A stretch of DNA of 64,000 bases from Liriodendron chinense (taxonomy: Eukaryota > Streptophyta > Magnoliopsida > Magnoliales > Magnoliaceae). Below are positions 1 to 10,743 of the stretch, piece after piece. The stretch lies in contig PVNU02002760.1 of assembly GCA_003013855.2 (NCBI GenBank), positions 1 to 64,000 of the forward strand. The letters are read 5' to 3'. The notes under the pieces were generated by a model. It had not been told where the DNA came from. It did not search any database and worked only from the letters and a program-made list of their open reading frames with translations. Positions within the stretch are counted from its first letter, which is position 1. Each line of letters starts with the position of its first letter. A program made the position numbers and the translations under genes.

Positions 1-92
1 ATCCAACCATCTGCCACACCAGCGGCCAGCTCTCCACCATCCAGTGGACCCCTTGATCCTTCTCATCATCTCCACCATGGCAGCAAGAGAGG

Positions 93-94
<2 letters not shown>

Positions 95-136
<42 letters not shown>
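95..136. repeat. (CT)n microsatellite
   Basis: An uninterrupted CT dinucleotide run of about 21 units. Confidence 0.97.
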
Positions 137-140
<4 letters not shown>

Positions 141-167
141 ACACATGTGTAAGGCATGGAATGCCAC

Positions 168-402
168 CTCATCATCCAAGCCTCACTCCAAGCCCAAACC
201 TAAAAGAAAAGTTGCTTTAGGCTTGGAGTGACACCTAGGATTGGAGTACTTTTCTTGCCACATGTCCATCCAAGCCTAACTCCAAGCCCAAACCTAAAAG
301 CAAAGTTTGCTTTAGGCACTCCAAGCCTAACTCCATTCCCAAACCTAAAGAAACTTTTGGTGTGCCACCTAGGCTTGGGAGCTCCTCATAAGGCTATAAA
401 AG
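168..402 (+). promoter_or_regulatory. LTR promoter: three-copy repeat followed by TATA box
   Basis: A roughly 50-bp motif containing 'tccaagcct', 'ccaagcccaaacctaaa' and a pyrimidine-flanked 'gctttagg' occurs three times (near 174, 270 and 320). It is followed by TATAAAAG at 395-402 and a CT-rich stretch typical of plant transcription starts. The array-then-TATA order is the same as in the other LTRs of this window. Confidence 0.6.
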
Positions 403-705
403 AAGCTCCTCTCCCTCTCATTCTCATCATCCCTCAAAATCCCATTCTCTACAACTCCTCTCTTCTCTTTAGTTTTCTTTCTTTCTTTCTTTTGTAGTGT
501 AGAGTAGTTTTCTCTTTTGTAGAGAATTTAGTCTTCCATTGTAGCATGGTTGGCTAAACCTCTAGCTAAGGCTAGGGGTGAAGCCTTTGAAGAAATTTGC
601 AAGATATGGTTCTTTTGGTTCAACATTGTGTGGTGTAAATGTGGGAGTTCTCTTTGGTTGATCGGTTTGGTTATCCACTTCGGCAGACGCTATTGTTGTG
701 CAAGC

Positions 706-1112
706 CCCTTGATCCATCGTCGACTCCGGGCACGTTGGATACTTGGGATCCCTTGCACACCAATTAGCTAGTTCATGATCGATAAAGTCCCTTGATCCAT
801 CGTCGACTCCGGGCACGTTGGATGCTTTGGATTCCCTACGGTCATCGAGCTAGTGCAGGTAAAGTCATCGATCTGTAAAATCCCTTGATCCATTGTAGAC
901 TCCGGGCACATTGGATACTTTGGATTCCCTGCGATCGATAGACGAGATCTTAACGGTTGGATCGGTCAATCAAAGCCTCCTATCTTGTAAGTATGCATTT
1001 AATCGTATGAATTGTGATCTTATCGGTTGACTTGTTGGCAAAGTTGTTGATCTGTACAATTCCTTGATCCATTGTCGACTCCGGGCACAGTGGATGCTTG
1101 GAATTCCCTGCG
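706..1112 (+). repeat. Four-copy degenerate repeat inside the LTR
   Basis: Four copies of a ~50-bp segment beginning 'cttgatccat' and containing 'gactccgggcac' and 'ggattccct' lie near 711, 791, 884 and 1064. The homologous position of element A's LTR has a single copy, so the segment has been amplified in this LTR downstream of the TATA box. Confidence 0.8.
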
Positions 1113-1475
1113 ATCAACTAACGAGTGCTTCATGGTCAAATCAATCGGTCCAGATCACTATCTTTTATGAAATATGCAAATGGTTTAACTGTTTCATCTT
1201 CCGATTGGAATGAATCTTTATTCAATTCCAGTTGAGTTATAGTTGGACCAATGAATCAAATCCTGCAGAATGAATCAAAGGTGGATCCCTAATGCCTTAG
1301 CCCTTTTCTATTTTGTCTTTCACCACACACAACTTGCTCCACTCTCGTGGATAAACCAGATTTCATCTCACTCACCTAAACTAATTCCTTTAAGTGTTCT
1401 TAACCCCAATCCCTGTGGATCGACCTCGATCTTACCGAGTATTTTACTACTTCGCTACCTGCACTTGGGTGTGCA

Positions 1476-2216
1476 ATCTTCGGATTGTAGCAACTTGCCC
1501 ACCTCATGAACAGAGTGCGCAAAAGACCGACGATCAGGAGAAGGACGATACTCTCCAGCAAAAGGGCTATCAGCAAAGATCACACCGCACATCATGGCAT
1601 CCGGGCCAATCTGACCATCGAAGAATGCATCTGAACCATCAAGAAGGGTCCCGGCAACCCCGATCGAAGAATCAACGGTCAGATCTGGACCTGCAGCCCT
1701 CTCCAATAGGAAATCATGAATCCAGTCATCATCCTGGCCAATCAAAGGGATCATCGAGGCATCCACACCGTCCATCATCAGGGAGACATAATCAATGATC
1801 ACATCAAGTCCACCCAAACAAGTATGCCGCACATCTCGGCCATCATCAAGAGCATCCAAACCATCAAAGGTATCATCTGAACCATCCATACCATCCAGAC
1901 ATGAGATCAGCCCATCTATGTCCATCATACCCCCATCACCACCATCAATCACATCATCTAGGTGACCCACATTCAAGGGGTGCATAGCCTCACCTATGTC
2001 CCATCTTCCCATCTCATCCATACCATCCATTTCTCCCATAATGAAGGCCCCATTCAAATAAAAAATTTTAGCATGGCTGCCATTAATGGGGTCATTCAAA
2101 GCTCCACCAACCACCATCCCTAGCCCCTCATCAATGCCTCCATTCAATACTCCATCTCCCCCATCTATTAAAGAAATCCCTCCATCATTAAAGCCTTCAA
2201 CACTTTCTGAAGTATG
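1476..2216. other. CATC-rich noncoding stretch
   Basis: The plus strand is strongly enriched in 'ccatc/catca' words, which opens long frames on both strands. The 230-residue minus-strand frame (1455-2147) consists mainly of D, G, I, M and L from this bias and has no recognisable domain. The sequence resumes at 4218 after the solo LTR. I see no gene here. Confidence 0.6.
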
Positions 2217-2548
2217 AGACCTGTTAGTGCACTTTTCTATGGCATACTAGTGCACCTTGTTTGTCAATTACTTAGGTCAGTGGGTCTAGTGTCGGTTGAG
2301 CTTAAAGAAGACGAAGACCGAAGACTCAAGTGGCCCGGCTGCATCAAGAAAGAAGAAACAGGTAAATGTGATGCCTTGGTGTGCCTTGCCTTGACCAAAA
2401 CCTAACCCATAACCTCTTAGATGACTTGGACCAACTAGGTATACCCTTAGTCATCATCATTAGTCTTAGAACTCCATGAAAAACATGATAAGATAGACTA
2501 ATTTAAGAGGTGGAAGCTGCTGCAATAAAAAAGGCTCAAACAGCAGTT

Positions 2549-2880
2549 TCCGATAGGTGTTCCGATAGGACTCCGATCAATCGGACACTGGCTCCGATAG
2601 GACTCCGATCAATCGAACAGAAGCTCCGATCAATCGGACAGAATCTCCGATCAATCGGAAATTTTTCCAGCAACCTTGAAAATCCACTGGACATATTTCC
2701 GATCAATCGGACAGTCTTCCGATCCATCGGAAGGGGTCCGTCCGATCAATCGGACAGTGTTCCGATCAATCGGAATATCTTCCAGAGACTTCACTGGATA
2801 GATTTCCGATCAATCGGACTTGTCTCCGATCAATCGGACAGGTCTCCGATCAATCGGAACTTCTTCCGATCAATCGGAGA
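2549..2880 (+). repeat. Array of TCCGATCAATCGGA palindromes in LTR U3
   Basis: About a dozen copies of the 14-bp inverted repeat TCCGAT-CA-ATCGGA occur in 330 bp. Most are perfect, some have one substitution, and spacing is irregular at about 17-50 bp. The array ends about 40 bp before the TATA-like box at 2921. Confidence 0.9.
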
Positions 2881-2920
2881 TGCGCGAATCTGCCCGTTTT
2901 TTGACCGTTGGAAGAAAATC

Positions 2921-2930
2921 TATTTAAAAG
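2921..2930 (+). promoter_or_regulatory. TATA-like box of the solo LTR
   Basis: TATTTAAAAG followed by G-rich then purine-rich sequence, immediately downstream of the palindrome array. The position matches the TATA boxes of the other LTRs. Confidence 0.5.
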
Positions 2931-4217
2931 GGGGATTCGTTTTTTTTTAGCTAAGAGAGGGGATTTTGAGGAGATAGAAGCCACCATTGCTAGAGATCAT
3001 TAGAGGCTCTATCCCAAACCTATAGCAAGCCATTCTCCTTGTGTTTTCATCACAAGCTTGGGCCATTCAATGGCATCTTGAGAATAGGACTTGTTCCCTC
3101 TTGATTCCTAGGGTTTAGACACCTTGATGATAGTTAAATCCTTTGTCTAAACACTACCTAGGAGTCCATTTAGGTGCATTCCTCTAGGAAACCCATTTCC
3201 TACCATTTGTAGAGGTTTCACCATTCCCTAGCACCTTGGGCATCTCCAATGGAGCATCACATGCAAGGTAGCTGATCTTGGAGCTGAAGCCTTGGCAAAG
3301 CGGCGGCGTCAAAGATCGGGGGAGCACAAGGGGAGCTGATTCAAGCACGGGAGAGCGAGAAGAAGCAACCCGAAGCGGTGCAACAAGGGGCTCAATCCGA
3401 CAAGTAAGGTTGTCTTGTTAAGAGTCCATCCACTCAATTCCCTGTGGGAGTTGAGTGTAGAGTTTGTTTGACAAACTCGCCCCGGGGTCGTTAGCCGATC
3501 CTTGGCCTATTAGTTGGGCCTAAAATCTAGGGACGTCAGCCGTTCCTTGGCACGTTAGTCGGGCCTAAAACAAAGTCTCCAAGGGGGAGCCACCAACACG
3601 GGTGCAAACGTGTAGGTTGGGAGGAACCTGTAAACTCCCCGGTTGGGTGGATCCGAGTTAAAACACCTTGGTTGGGAGGAACCGGATTTAAACTCCCCAG
3701 TGAATGCCGGTGTGCTCAAAGGGGTTGAGTACTTGAACCGGGAGTGGAGTAGACAAGTAGTCGAACCACTATACATCCTTGTGTTTGTGATTGATCTTGA
3801 GCACATTTCTCTTTAATGCATTGAGTTTAAGTTGTTAATTATGAATGCTTAGTTAGGAATGTATGCTAGGCACTTGATAGGCACATCCACACTCACAAGA
3901 TGTACTTTCACTCCTCATGTTGACTTGAGCATTTCTTGATCCATCCTCTCTAGTCCACATGAGTTGATTAGACTAGGTTGTTAATTGCTTTATCTTTTGC
4001 TAGTCTTTTAATTGGACCCACTTAGGCTTGGAAGCCAAAGTGTTAATCGCTTACATATTTTAATTTGCTGATTTGTTAAAGTAGGCGAAAAGATTTTTTA
4101 AAAAGGTCCTATTCACCCCCCTCCTATAGGTTCAGCCATAATTCTAGTTGCTCCTCAAGCTTCCGCACGCGTATGCGTAGGGTGTCGTGTTAGGCTACCC
4201 GACGCAATTTCAAGACC

Positions 4218-5229
4218 CACCATGGACAGCCCCCACAGCCCATAAATCTCCACCGTCCATTGCTTGAGAAAAGACAAACCAAGAAAAAGACAAAAGGAGA
4301 AGGGAAGATGAGACAAAGAGAATATTCATGGCTGTAATCGAACCAGGACGTGAAGGGAATATGGGACAAGGACAGGGGACTGTGAAGAATGTCCGAGCAC
4401 GAGCCAGCCCAGGCCGCACAAGAGGCGAACCTTAGGCGGCCCGCTCTGGGCCGCCCGTATGGACGCGCTCCCTCTCTCTCCGTGGGATTGGCTCCATGGT
4501 TGTTGGTAGGTGAGGCTGACAGTCCACATCAGCAGATGGCACCCTGAGGGCCGCCCAAGGCTCCGATCCATTCCAGATTTCGATTGAGGTTGATCAGAAT
4601 CATTTGGAAGGTACCCCACCTGTCCAATCACGAAGTACTGCGGCGAGAATGGGTCTGATCGAGTCAAAGAGAAGAAAAGTTGATCAAGAGAGGCCCACAA
4701 GCAATCTGAGCCATTCGAAGACTAGATCATTATGATCTAAACCATGAAAAAGCTCGCATGGGTCATCAAATAGCAAGATCAAGGGTTTGATCATCAAAAG
4801 AAGAGTCAGAATCCAAGATCTGATCATCAAGTGGGCCCACAAGGCCAAATCAAGCGATCTGAGTCGTTCAAGTCATCATCCGCACCATGAGAAGCCTTCT
4901 TAGCCTCACAAAACATCAAGAAAAGGTGCTCCAAAGTAAAGCCGAAGTCTAAAATGGGCCCGCAGGGCCAAATCAAGCCATCTGAACCATTTAAGTCATC
5001 ATCCATGCAGTTAAGAAGTCTCATCTTCCACAAGTCATTAAGAAATGAGTCAGAAGTTGAAGCATTCAGACATCATCAAGGAATTTGAGACAAGTCAAAG
5101 ATTGTATATTCATTCAGAAGATTTTTATACAGAAGAAGGTAAAAGCAAAAAGAAGAAGGTTATAAATCAAGTAAGCTGAACACAAAAGCAGGCTACAGGT
5201 CACCAACATAGTCGTCATTATCCCTCCTC
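4218..5229. other. Noncoding stretch with a ~122-bp direct repeat
   Basis: It continues the sequence interrupted at 2216. A ~50-bp segment containing 'aggccaaatcaagc' and 'caagtcatcatcc' occurs at about 4832-4880 and again at 4954-5002. Frames on both strands are short and show no domain. This probably belongs to the Tat-type element H, but that is inference from position. Confidence 0.5.
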
Positions 5230-6331
5230 TCGTCCCGCTCTCGACGATGAAGATCCATCAAAGGAGCTGTCACCGAGCCTCCAGCATATCTGCGACGGCC
5301 CCCAGGAACATAGAGCGGAGGAAGCAGAGGCTCCTAGCCATACAACAAGTACCACTCATCATAGTCGCAATCTGGGATCGTGAAACGAAACCCGGGCTGG
5401 CCCACAAGAGCATCAGCTATCTCATCAGCTGGGATCTGAGCGGCTGGAGGAGGTGCAGAACAAGGGACTCTAGCCACCCAGGTAATCTGTCGAAGCAGCC
5501 TCTCACCCAAATACCACTGAAATGATTCAGCGTCAGAAAGCATGATCTGGAGGCATGAAGCATCACAGGTCTCCACACGCTGAGGGGTGTAGTAGAGAGG
5601 AAAGTTGGCATATGGCATCCAGTAAGCTACAACAAGGGAGATCATCATGATCAGTTATAGTGCAGCACGAGGGATAAGGAAAGCAAGATACTTACATCTT
5701 CAACGGTCAATCCGTCTATGTCAACACACCAGTTGTCCCCAGAGACTCGAGAGTTTCGCTGAAGATTTTGTTAATGCCAGTACATGTGGCGATACAAAGA
5801 TGGCTCAATGTCATCCCGCATCCTCGGCGCGAGGTGGGGAAAATGGTCATAAAAGCAAGTCTGGGCAAGGGTACACCTAACGATCAGAGAAAGAAAAAAG
5901 ACAAATGTCTCCAAGGAAGGTTAAAGAAGAAGTACCTTAACGACAGGCTAGAAACCTGTGAATGACCGGCTATTCCGGGAGGTCTTATCCAAACCCTGAA
6001 AAACATGAGTCAAGATAGCCCCGTTCCAATTGAAGGGGTGGTGAAGATCCTCAACCAAGTGAAGAAATCTAGGATCTACCCTCTCATTCATGTGGCAGAA
6101 GAGGAAAGACCCGAAGGCATAAGTAATCATGGCCCGTGCTTTGTGGAGGGCCTCTAGCTCGGTAGTGGGGGTGACGGTAGCAAAGGTGTTGTAGAACCAT
6201 CGTATCTTTACTTGATGGCCTTGGAATTCATCTTCAGGTGGGACGTCACCAACAAGCCATAGCCAGTCAGTGGAAGTGATGGGAGCAAGAGAGCTAACCC
6301 GGGGAACAACTGCCCCATGAAATGGAAAGCC

Positions 6332-6418
<87 letters not shown>

Positions 6419-6754
6419 CCAGGGGAGTTATTCCCCATTCGCCGCAAGGGAGTTGAAAGGTGTGGGTCTCGTCCCGCCACCTCTCGCAAAGAGCCACAAG
6501 CAACATACGGTTGGCACTGTTATTATGGAAGCGTAAGGTAAGGAGGCCAGCAAAGGGAGTGTCAGCCAGAACTCGTTCAAGCAAAGGCGTGGGTGTTTCA
6601 CCCAGTTATCCCGATGATCTCTGGTACCTCAACCCTTGATGGAGGGAAGAGGTTGGTGCTCCTGAGCCAAGGAACACATATGGGCCCCTCGGTGGATGAT
6701 GAAGGTGGGATCATCCTCATCGATCACCCGACGTCCTCTTGTACCGTCCGCCAT
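5230..6754 (-). pseudogene. Plant mobile domain (PMD) gene remnant, antisense in element H
   Basis: Reading leftward from ATG at 6754 (MADGTRGRR), pieces match the plant mobile domain family (MAIN/MAIL1-like and transposon-encoded PMD proteins). The hallmark CERWRDETHTFQLPCGEW lies near 6430-6500. After the AT tract come a WLWLVGDVPPEDEFQG segment, RVDPRFLHLVEDLHHP, a DHFPHLAPRMRDDIEPS segment, and WMPYANFPLYYTP with the closing YLGERLLRQITW. A GT-AG intron of 69 bp (5627-5695 by coordinate) fits between VEDV and WMPY. Stops, frame changes and the 82-bp AT insertion make it non-functional. PMD proteins are known from host genes and from extra antisense ORFs in Tat-lineage retrotransposons; location and orientation favour the latter. 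Confidence 0.75.
6334..6415. repeat. (AT)n microsatellite inside the PMD remnant
   Basis: An uninterrupted 82-bp AT run sits between two parts of the PMD reading frame. It adds residues alternating I and Y, or breaks the frame. Confidence 0.97.
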
Positions 6755-8777
6755 TGAATCCTACAAGCTTGGCAAGGTAAGTCCCTATCCTTTACTCGTT
6801 AAAATCTAAATTATTATCCAGGAAACCCATGGGATTGGGCTCACATTCAGATGCAAAATCCAAAGTCCGACTCCATGTGTTACCTAGGATATGTGTTGGG
6901 CCCATTAAAGAAAGCAAGGCCCACCTTAAAGAAGGTTGCATGCCATGCCTTAGGCAAAGAAAGTCCATCATCCAAGGACATACTTTGGACAACAAATGCA
7001 CTCAAGTGCCATGAGATCAACAAGGGATAAGAATCCTACTTCACATGAGAAATCCCTCTTCAAAGTCCACATGTGGCCAAGGATTGATCCACTTTTTATG
7101 CCAAGGCCATGATTCTCACTTAAGATGTTTCCATCTTTTTACACATGTACGTGGACAAGTGGGGAATAGAAAGGAAGTGAGCCCCCAAGAACAACCCAAA
7201 TGCCTCACCTCAATGGATTGAAGGGAGCACATAGCCCACTTGAAGAACATGAGGACCCATTCAATGGGTTAACCATGGGTACCCCTATGTGCATCATCTT
7301 GATGAAAGTTTTGACTATGAGAGTACAACATGATGGTCTACCCACAAACATAGGAATCAAAGAAGCTAATGGTAAAAATTAGATGCACATAGCCCACATA
7401 AGAATCAAAGTTGGAAATGCCCATGTAAGGACAAGTTTGGGCAACTTATGAGCACCAATTCCTTTACCAAAAAGGGGGACCATTTGAGCACAAGAGGGCA
7501 TGGCTTGATGAGTCACCCAACCATCACGAAAATGGCTAAGAATGGTATACATAGCCCACTTGAAGATCAAAATCCAAAATGCCCCAAAGCATGGGACAAA
7601 ATTGGGCAACTTATGGGTATCATTCTTTCTCACAAATTGAAAGAAAAATCACTCATCTTCGAGAATGATGGTGGATGACCCACCAAGCACCCCAAGAGAA
7701 GTTCAAGGAGCTATGGTTGCATGGATAGCTCACTTGAAGAGGAATCATCCATTTGAGATTGATAACATTAAGGGAAATTCTTGAGAACCACTTTCTTACC
7801 ACATGGAAAAAACCATTTGAACTTAGTGAGATTGTTGAGACAACTCACTCATGGGACTTGTAGATGATCAAGTAACTCAAGTCCTCCATCCATCAAAAGA
7901 AAAATCATGAAAGGAAAAAATTCTACATTAACAAAGTGTAGTGGTGCACACATGGTCCAAAGAAATCCAAGTTTCAATGAGGGCCCAAAAGCCCATCCAT
8001 ATGAAAAAATTCTAAGGAACCCACCACACTTTGTGAACAAGGATGTACATCATAATCAAGAAATGGTGGAAGATTTGGGCTACTTGACCTCAAGGGCTCA
8101 ATTAAGAAATCTAGCCCACTTGAAGATCCAAGTGAAGAATGGGCTAGTCACCTTTGTCCATACACATGTGAAGAAAGATGAGGCCATCCAAGGTGAACCC
8201 CATGAGCCTAAAACTTGAGGTGGGCCCTACCATTCTCATGGGCCCAAGCCTTGGAAAGAAGATGGAAAAGAAAAGAAAAGGTTCTAAGGAAAAATGACAA
8301 GGGCAAAAAAGCATGAGGGAGCCCAAAATGAAGTGTTGGGCCCATCAAATGCACCAAGGGCGATGACTTCACTTTGAGCCCATTTGATACACATGAAAAG
8401 AGTCCAAACTCCCATGAAGAAAGATAGGATATTTTGCCATGCATACTTGATGGACATAGCAAAATTACCCTTTACATACACATGAAGGGAGTGTGAAAGA
8501 AGAAAAGAAAGAATGAAATGAAAGCTTGTAATGTCCTTCTCCATGCACCACCTTTGGAAGAGACTTGAGATCTAGAAAATGGCTAAAAATACTTAGGCCC
8601 ACCTCCACTCCTTTTGGAATAGCTACATGGAAAAAGAAAGAGTCATGAGAAGAGACAAGGAAGAAGGAAAAAGACAAGAAAGAAAGGGAGTGGTCCATAC
8701 CTTTACCTCTCACCAAAGGGGGACCACCTTATTGTCACAAAGCTTCACTAAGGCCCACCACTTAAAAAGAGCAAAGA
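6755..8777. other. Noncoding stretch upstream of the PMD remnant
   Basis: No domain is visible in any frame. A short phrase 'cccacttgaaga' recurs near 7238, 7555, 7728 (variant) and 8119, suggesting an old, very degraded repeat. If the promoter at 8778-8877 served the PMD gene, this would be its leader or an intron. Confidence 0.4.
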
Positions 8778-8877
8778 ACCACCAAAAGAGAGAGAAAAGT
8801 TGAAGAAAGAAAGAGTATGAGAGAGAGAAAAGAGAGATTGCACATTGGAGGGGGCAAGGGTGCCCCATGTTATATAG
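8778..8877 (-). promoter_or_regulatory. Candidate promoter for the antisense PMD gene
   Basis: Read on the minus strand, CTATATAA (8870-8877) is followed about 30-90 bp downstream by long pyrimidine tracts (TCTCTCTTTTCTCTCTC type). This is a common plant TATA plus Y-patch arrangement, and it points toward the PMD remnant. No transcript evidence is available. Confidence 0.35.
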
Positions 8878-8880
8878 AAA

Positions 8881-9298
8881 AGGGGAGTGCACCCCTTTAC
8901 CCAACCCACTGAAAAAATCAGTGGGCAGGGACGGCTTGGGCGGCGCCCAGGGGGCCGTCCTACCCACCCTCTAATTGAAACGACTTCTCACCCCCTCTCC
9001 TTCGGAAGAACTCCTCCTTGGGAAGGGTGGTTGCAAGTGAATCTTGTACCTCCATGTAAGAATGAAGTGATGGAAGAGAAGGATGAGAAAAAGTAAGGAA
9101 TCTCACTAAAATCTCATCTTGTGAGAAATTGGTGAGAATTTGGCTTGATGATGTGGAAAAAGTTCTGTGGAATTTTCAAGAAAAAAGAAAAAGAATTGAC
9201 TTGGTCAAATAGTGATCTCAACCATCCAAAGTCATGACCTGATGATCTGAACCATTCTAAGAAAAATCTCCAGAATCTCCAACCTTGATTGCTGCTTG
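8881..9298. other. Noncoding stretch with a GC-rich segment
   Basis: A G/C-rich segment with 'ccagggggccg' (about 8945-8960) resembles the segment at about 30555-30570 in the H LTR. Otherwise nothing is recognised. Confidence 0.4.
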
Positions 9299-9434
9299 CT
9301 TGTACATATTTTGGGTCCGAAGACCTTAAACTACGTCGGGATCGACATCCCAAGAGATTTTCAATAAAAACGGGCATCGGTCTTGATTGCTCGAATCAAG
9401 ATCCGACAACACCGGACATTTTTTTTCAAAAATC

Positions 9435-9518
<84 letters not shown>

Positions 9519-9655
9519 TTCCAGCACTCTCTTGTATAGTTTTGGTCTGAAGACCTTAAATTACGTCGGGATCAAGATCCCGAGGGACTTTCAATAAAAA
9601 CCGACATCAGTCTGGATAGAATCAAGATCCGACGATCTCGGACATTTTCTGAAAA

Positions 9656-9718
<63 letters not shown>

Positions 9719-10380
9719 CATGTACATATTTTTTGTCCGAAGACCTTAAACTACGTCGGGATCGACATCTCGAGAGATTTTCAATAAAAATCGGTGTCGG
9801 TCTTGTTTGCTCACATCAAGATCAGATGACTCTGGACATTTTCCAAAAATAAAAAAAAATATGTTTGCCCGGTTTTGTACAGTTTTGAGGTCCGAAGACC
9901 TTAAACTACGTCGGGAACAAAATGCCGAGAGATTTTCAATAAAAACCAGTGTCAATCTTGATCGTTCAAATTGAGATTTAACAGCCTGGACCATTTTTAA
10001 AAAAATCACAAAAAGAATGTATTTTCAGCATGTACATATTTTGATTCGAAGACCTTAAATACACTGGGATTAATTTCTCGGGGGACCTTTTCCTGCTTTC
10101 AACCAAAAACCGGCATCGGCCTCAACCGCTGGGATCAAGGTTTGATAACTCGGATCATTTTCAAAAATACCAAAAAGATTTCAAGCTTTCCATAAAAACC
10201 AGCATCAACTTCAATTACCTGAGTTGAAATCTGAAACTTTTTAAAAAAAATAAAAATAAATTTTCACCATCAATTTCAACTGCACAAATTTATCTCCAGA
10301 GGTCCGAAGACCTAAAACTACACTGGGATTAACTTCTCGGGGGCTTTCTTTCCCAACCTGTTCCGGACATGGCTGACACT
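9299..10380 (+). repeat. Tandem repeat block, ~150-230 bp units (element H 3' region)
   Basis: Five or more degenerate units start near 9299, 9533, 9721, 9874 and 10030, with a partial one near 10300. Each holds 'tccgaagaccttaaactacg', a 'tcgggat' segment, 'gattttcaataaaaac', and ends in 'ggacatttt' plus an A/T-rich tail. In the first two the tail has grown into (AT)n runs (9439-9515 and 9659-9716). Tat-lineage elements are known for hypervariable tandem repeats between pol and the 3' LTR, which fits. Confidence 0.85.
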
Positions 10381-10738
10381 TGATCGTACGGGTGTCCGGA
10401 ATCTTCTAAAACAGGTAAAGGCTGAGGCGGGCAGAACTCTGCAATCCTGTTCGTGTTGAACGCACCGTGATAGACAACCTTGATTTGGGAGTCGCTGTTG
10501 AATCTGACGAATATTCCCTATTCCTAAAACTCATGAAGAGGATTAAGGCTGTTGGGAGGTGGAGCGCACCCTCACGAAATTGTGAGGAACGTAAGGCCCC
10601 AAACTGGATTGACAAAGGGAAATGTGAAGATGTGGCTCATTCTGTGGCCGAAGGAGTCCATCGGACAATATGTGGTCTATGTGCATTGCACATGAGGAAC
10701 AGGCAACTTTATGGGTGTGTTGACTAAAAACCCTCAAA
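10381..10738. other. Unassigned stretch left of element C
   Basis: No coding domain seen. It continues element H up to the insertion site of C; the duplicated target ATCCC lies at 10739-10743. Confidence 0.4.
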
Positions 10739-10743
10739 ATCCC
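10739..10743. repeat. Target-site duplication ATCCC, left copy (element C)
   Basis: Identical to 20466-20470. Confidence 0.95.

Larger units (their letters stand above)
1..1475 (+). mobile_element. Athila-type LTR fragment, 5' end outside the window
   Basis: This is the downstream part of an LTR in plus orientation. Its order of landmarks matches the LTRs of element A: a TATA box (395-402), a 'cctctagctaaggct' leader segment with a 'ggtgaagc' box (near 557-582), an 'actccgggca' segment, and a terminal block ending in 'cacttgggtgtgca' that parallels A's 'cacttggggagtgaaca'. No PBS follows, so it is a 3' LTR or a solo LTR. The left terminus and a target-site duplication could not be found. The assignment rests on similarity to A and C only. 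Confidence 0.6.
2222..4212 (+). mobile_element. Solo LTR, Ty1/copia-like, TSD AGACC
   Basis: This 1,991-bp unit starts TGTTAGTGCA and ends in ACGCAATTTCA. It is flanked by the perfect 5-bp duplication AGACC (2217-2221 and 4213-4217), which fixes both ends. There is no internal region, so it is a solo LTR left by LTR-LTR recombination. Near the 3' end (4104-4130) is the box 'cctattcacccccctcc', which I know from plant Ty1/copia LTRs (SIRE/Tork types). The superfamily call depends on that box alone. The LTR contains a palindrome array, a TATA box, and repeated 'ggttgggnggaaccggatttaa'-like segments between about 3610 and 3700. Confidence 0.8.

Noticed and set aside
1455..2147. A 230-residue minus-strand open frame
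   Set aside because: Composition follows the CATC-rich plus strand (mostly D, G, I, M, L), no domain, start region overlaps an LTR end. A chance frame.
2549..2880. Regularly spaced palindromes resembling a CRISPR array
   Set aside because: Unit too short, spacing irregular, no cas genes, inside a plant LTR with a target-site duplication. The GACCGGTC arrays were rejected for the same reasons.
4326..4700. A 124-residue minus-strand frame
   Set aside because: No domain, no homologue among the other elements, within the noncoding part assigned to H.
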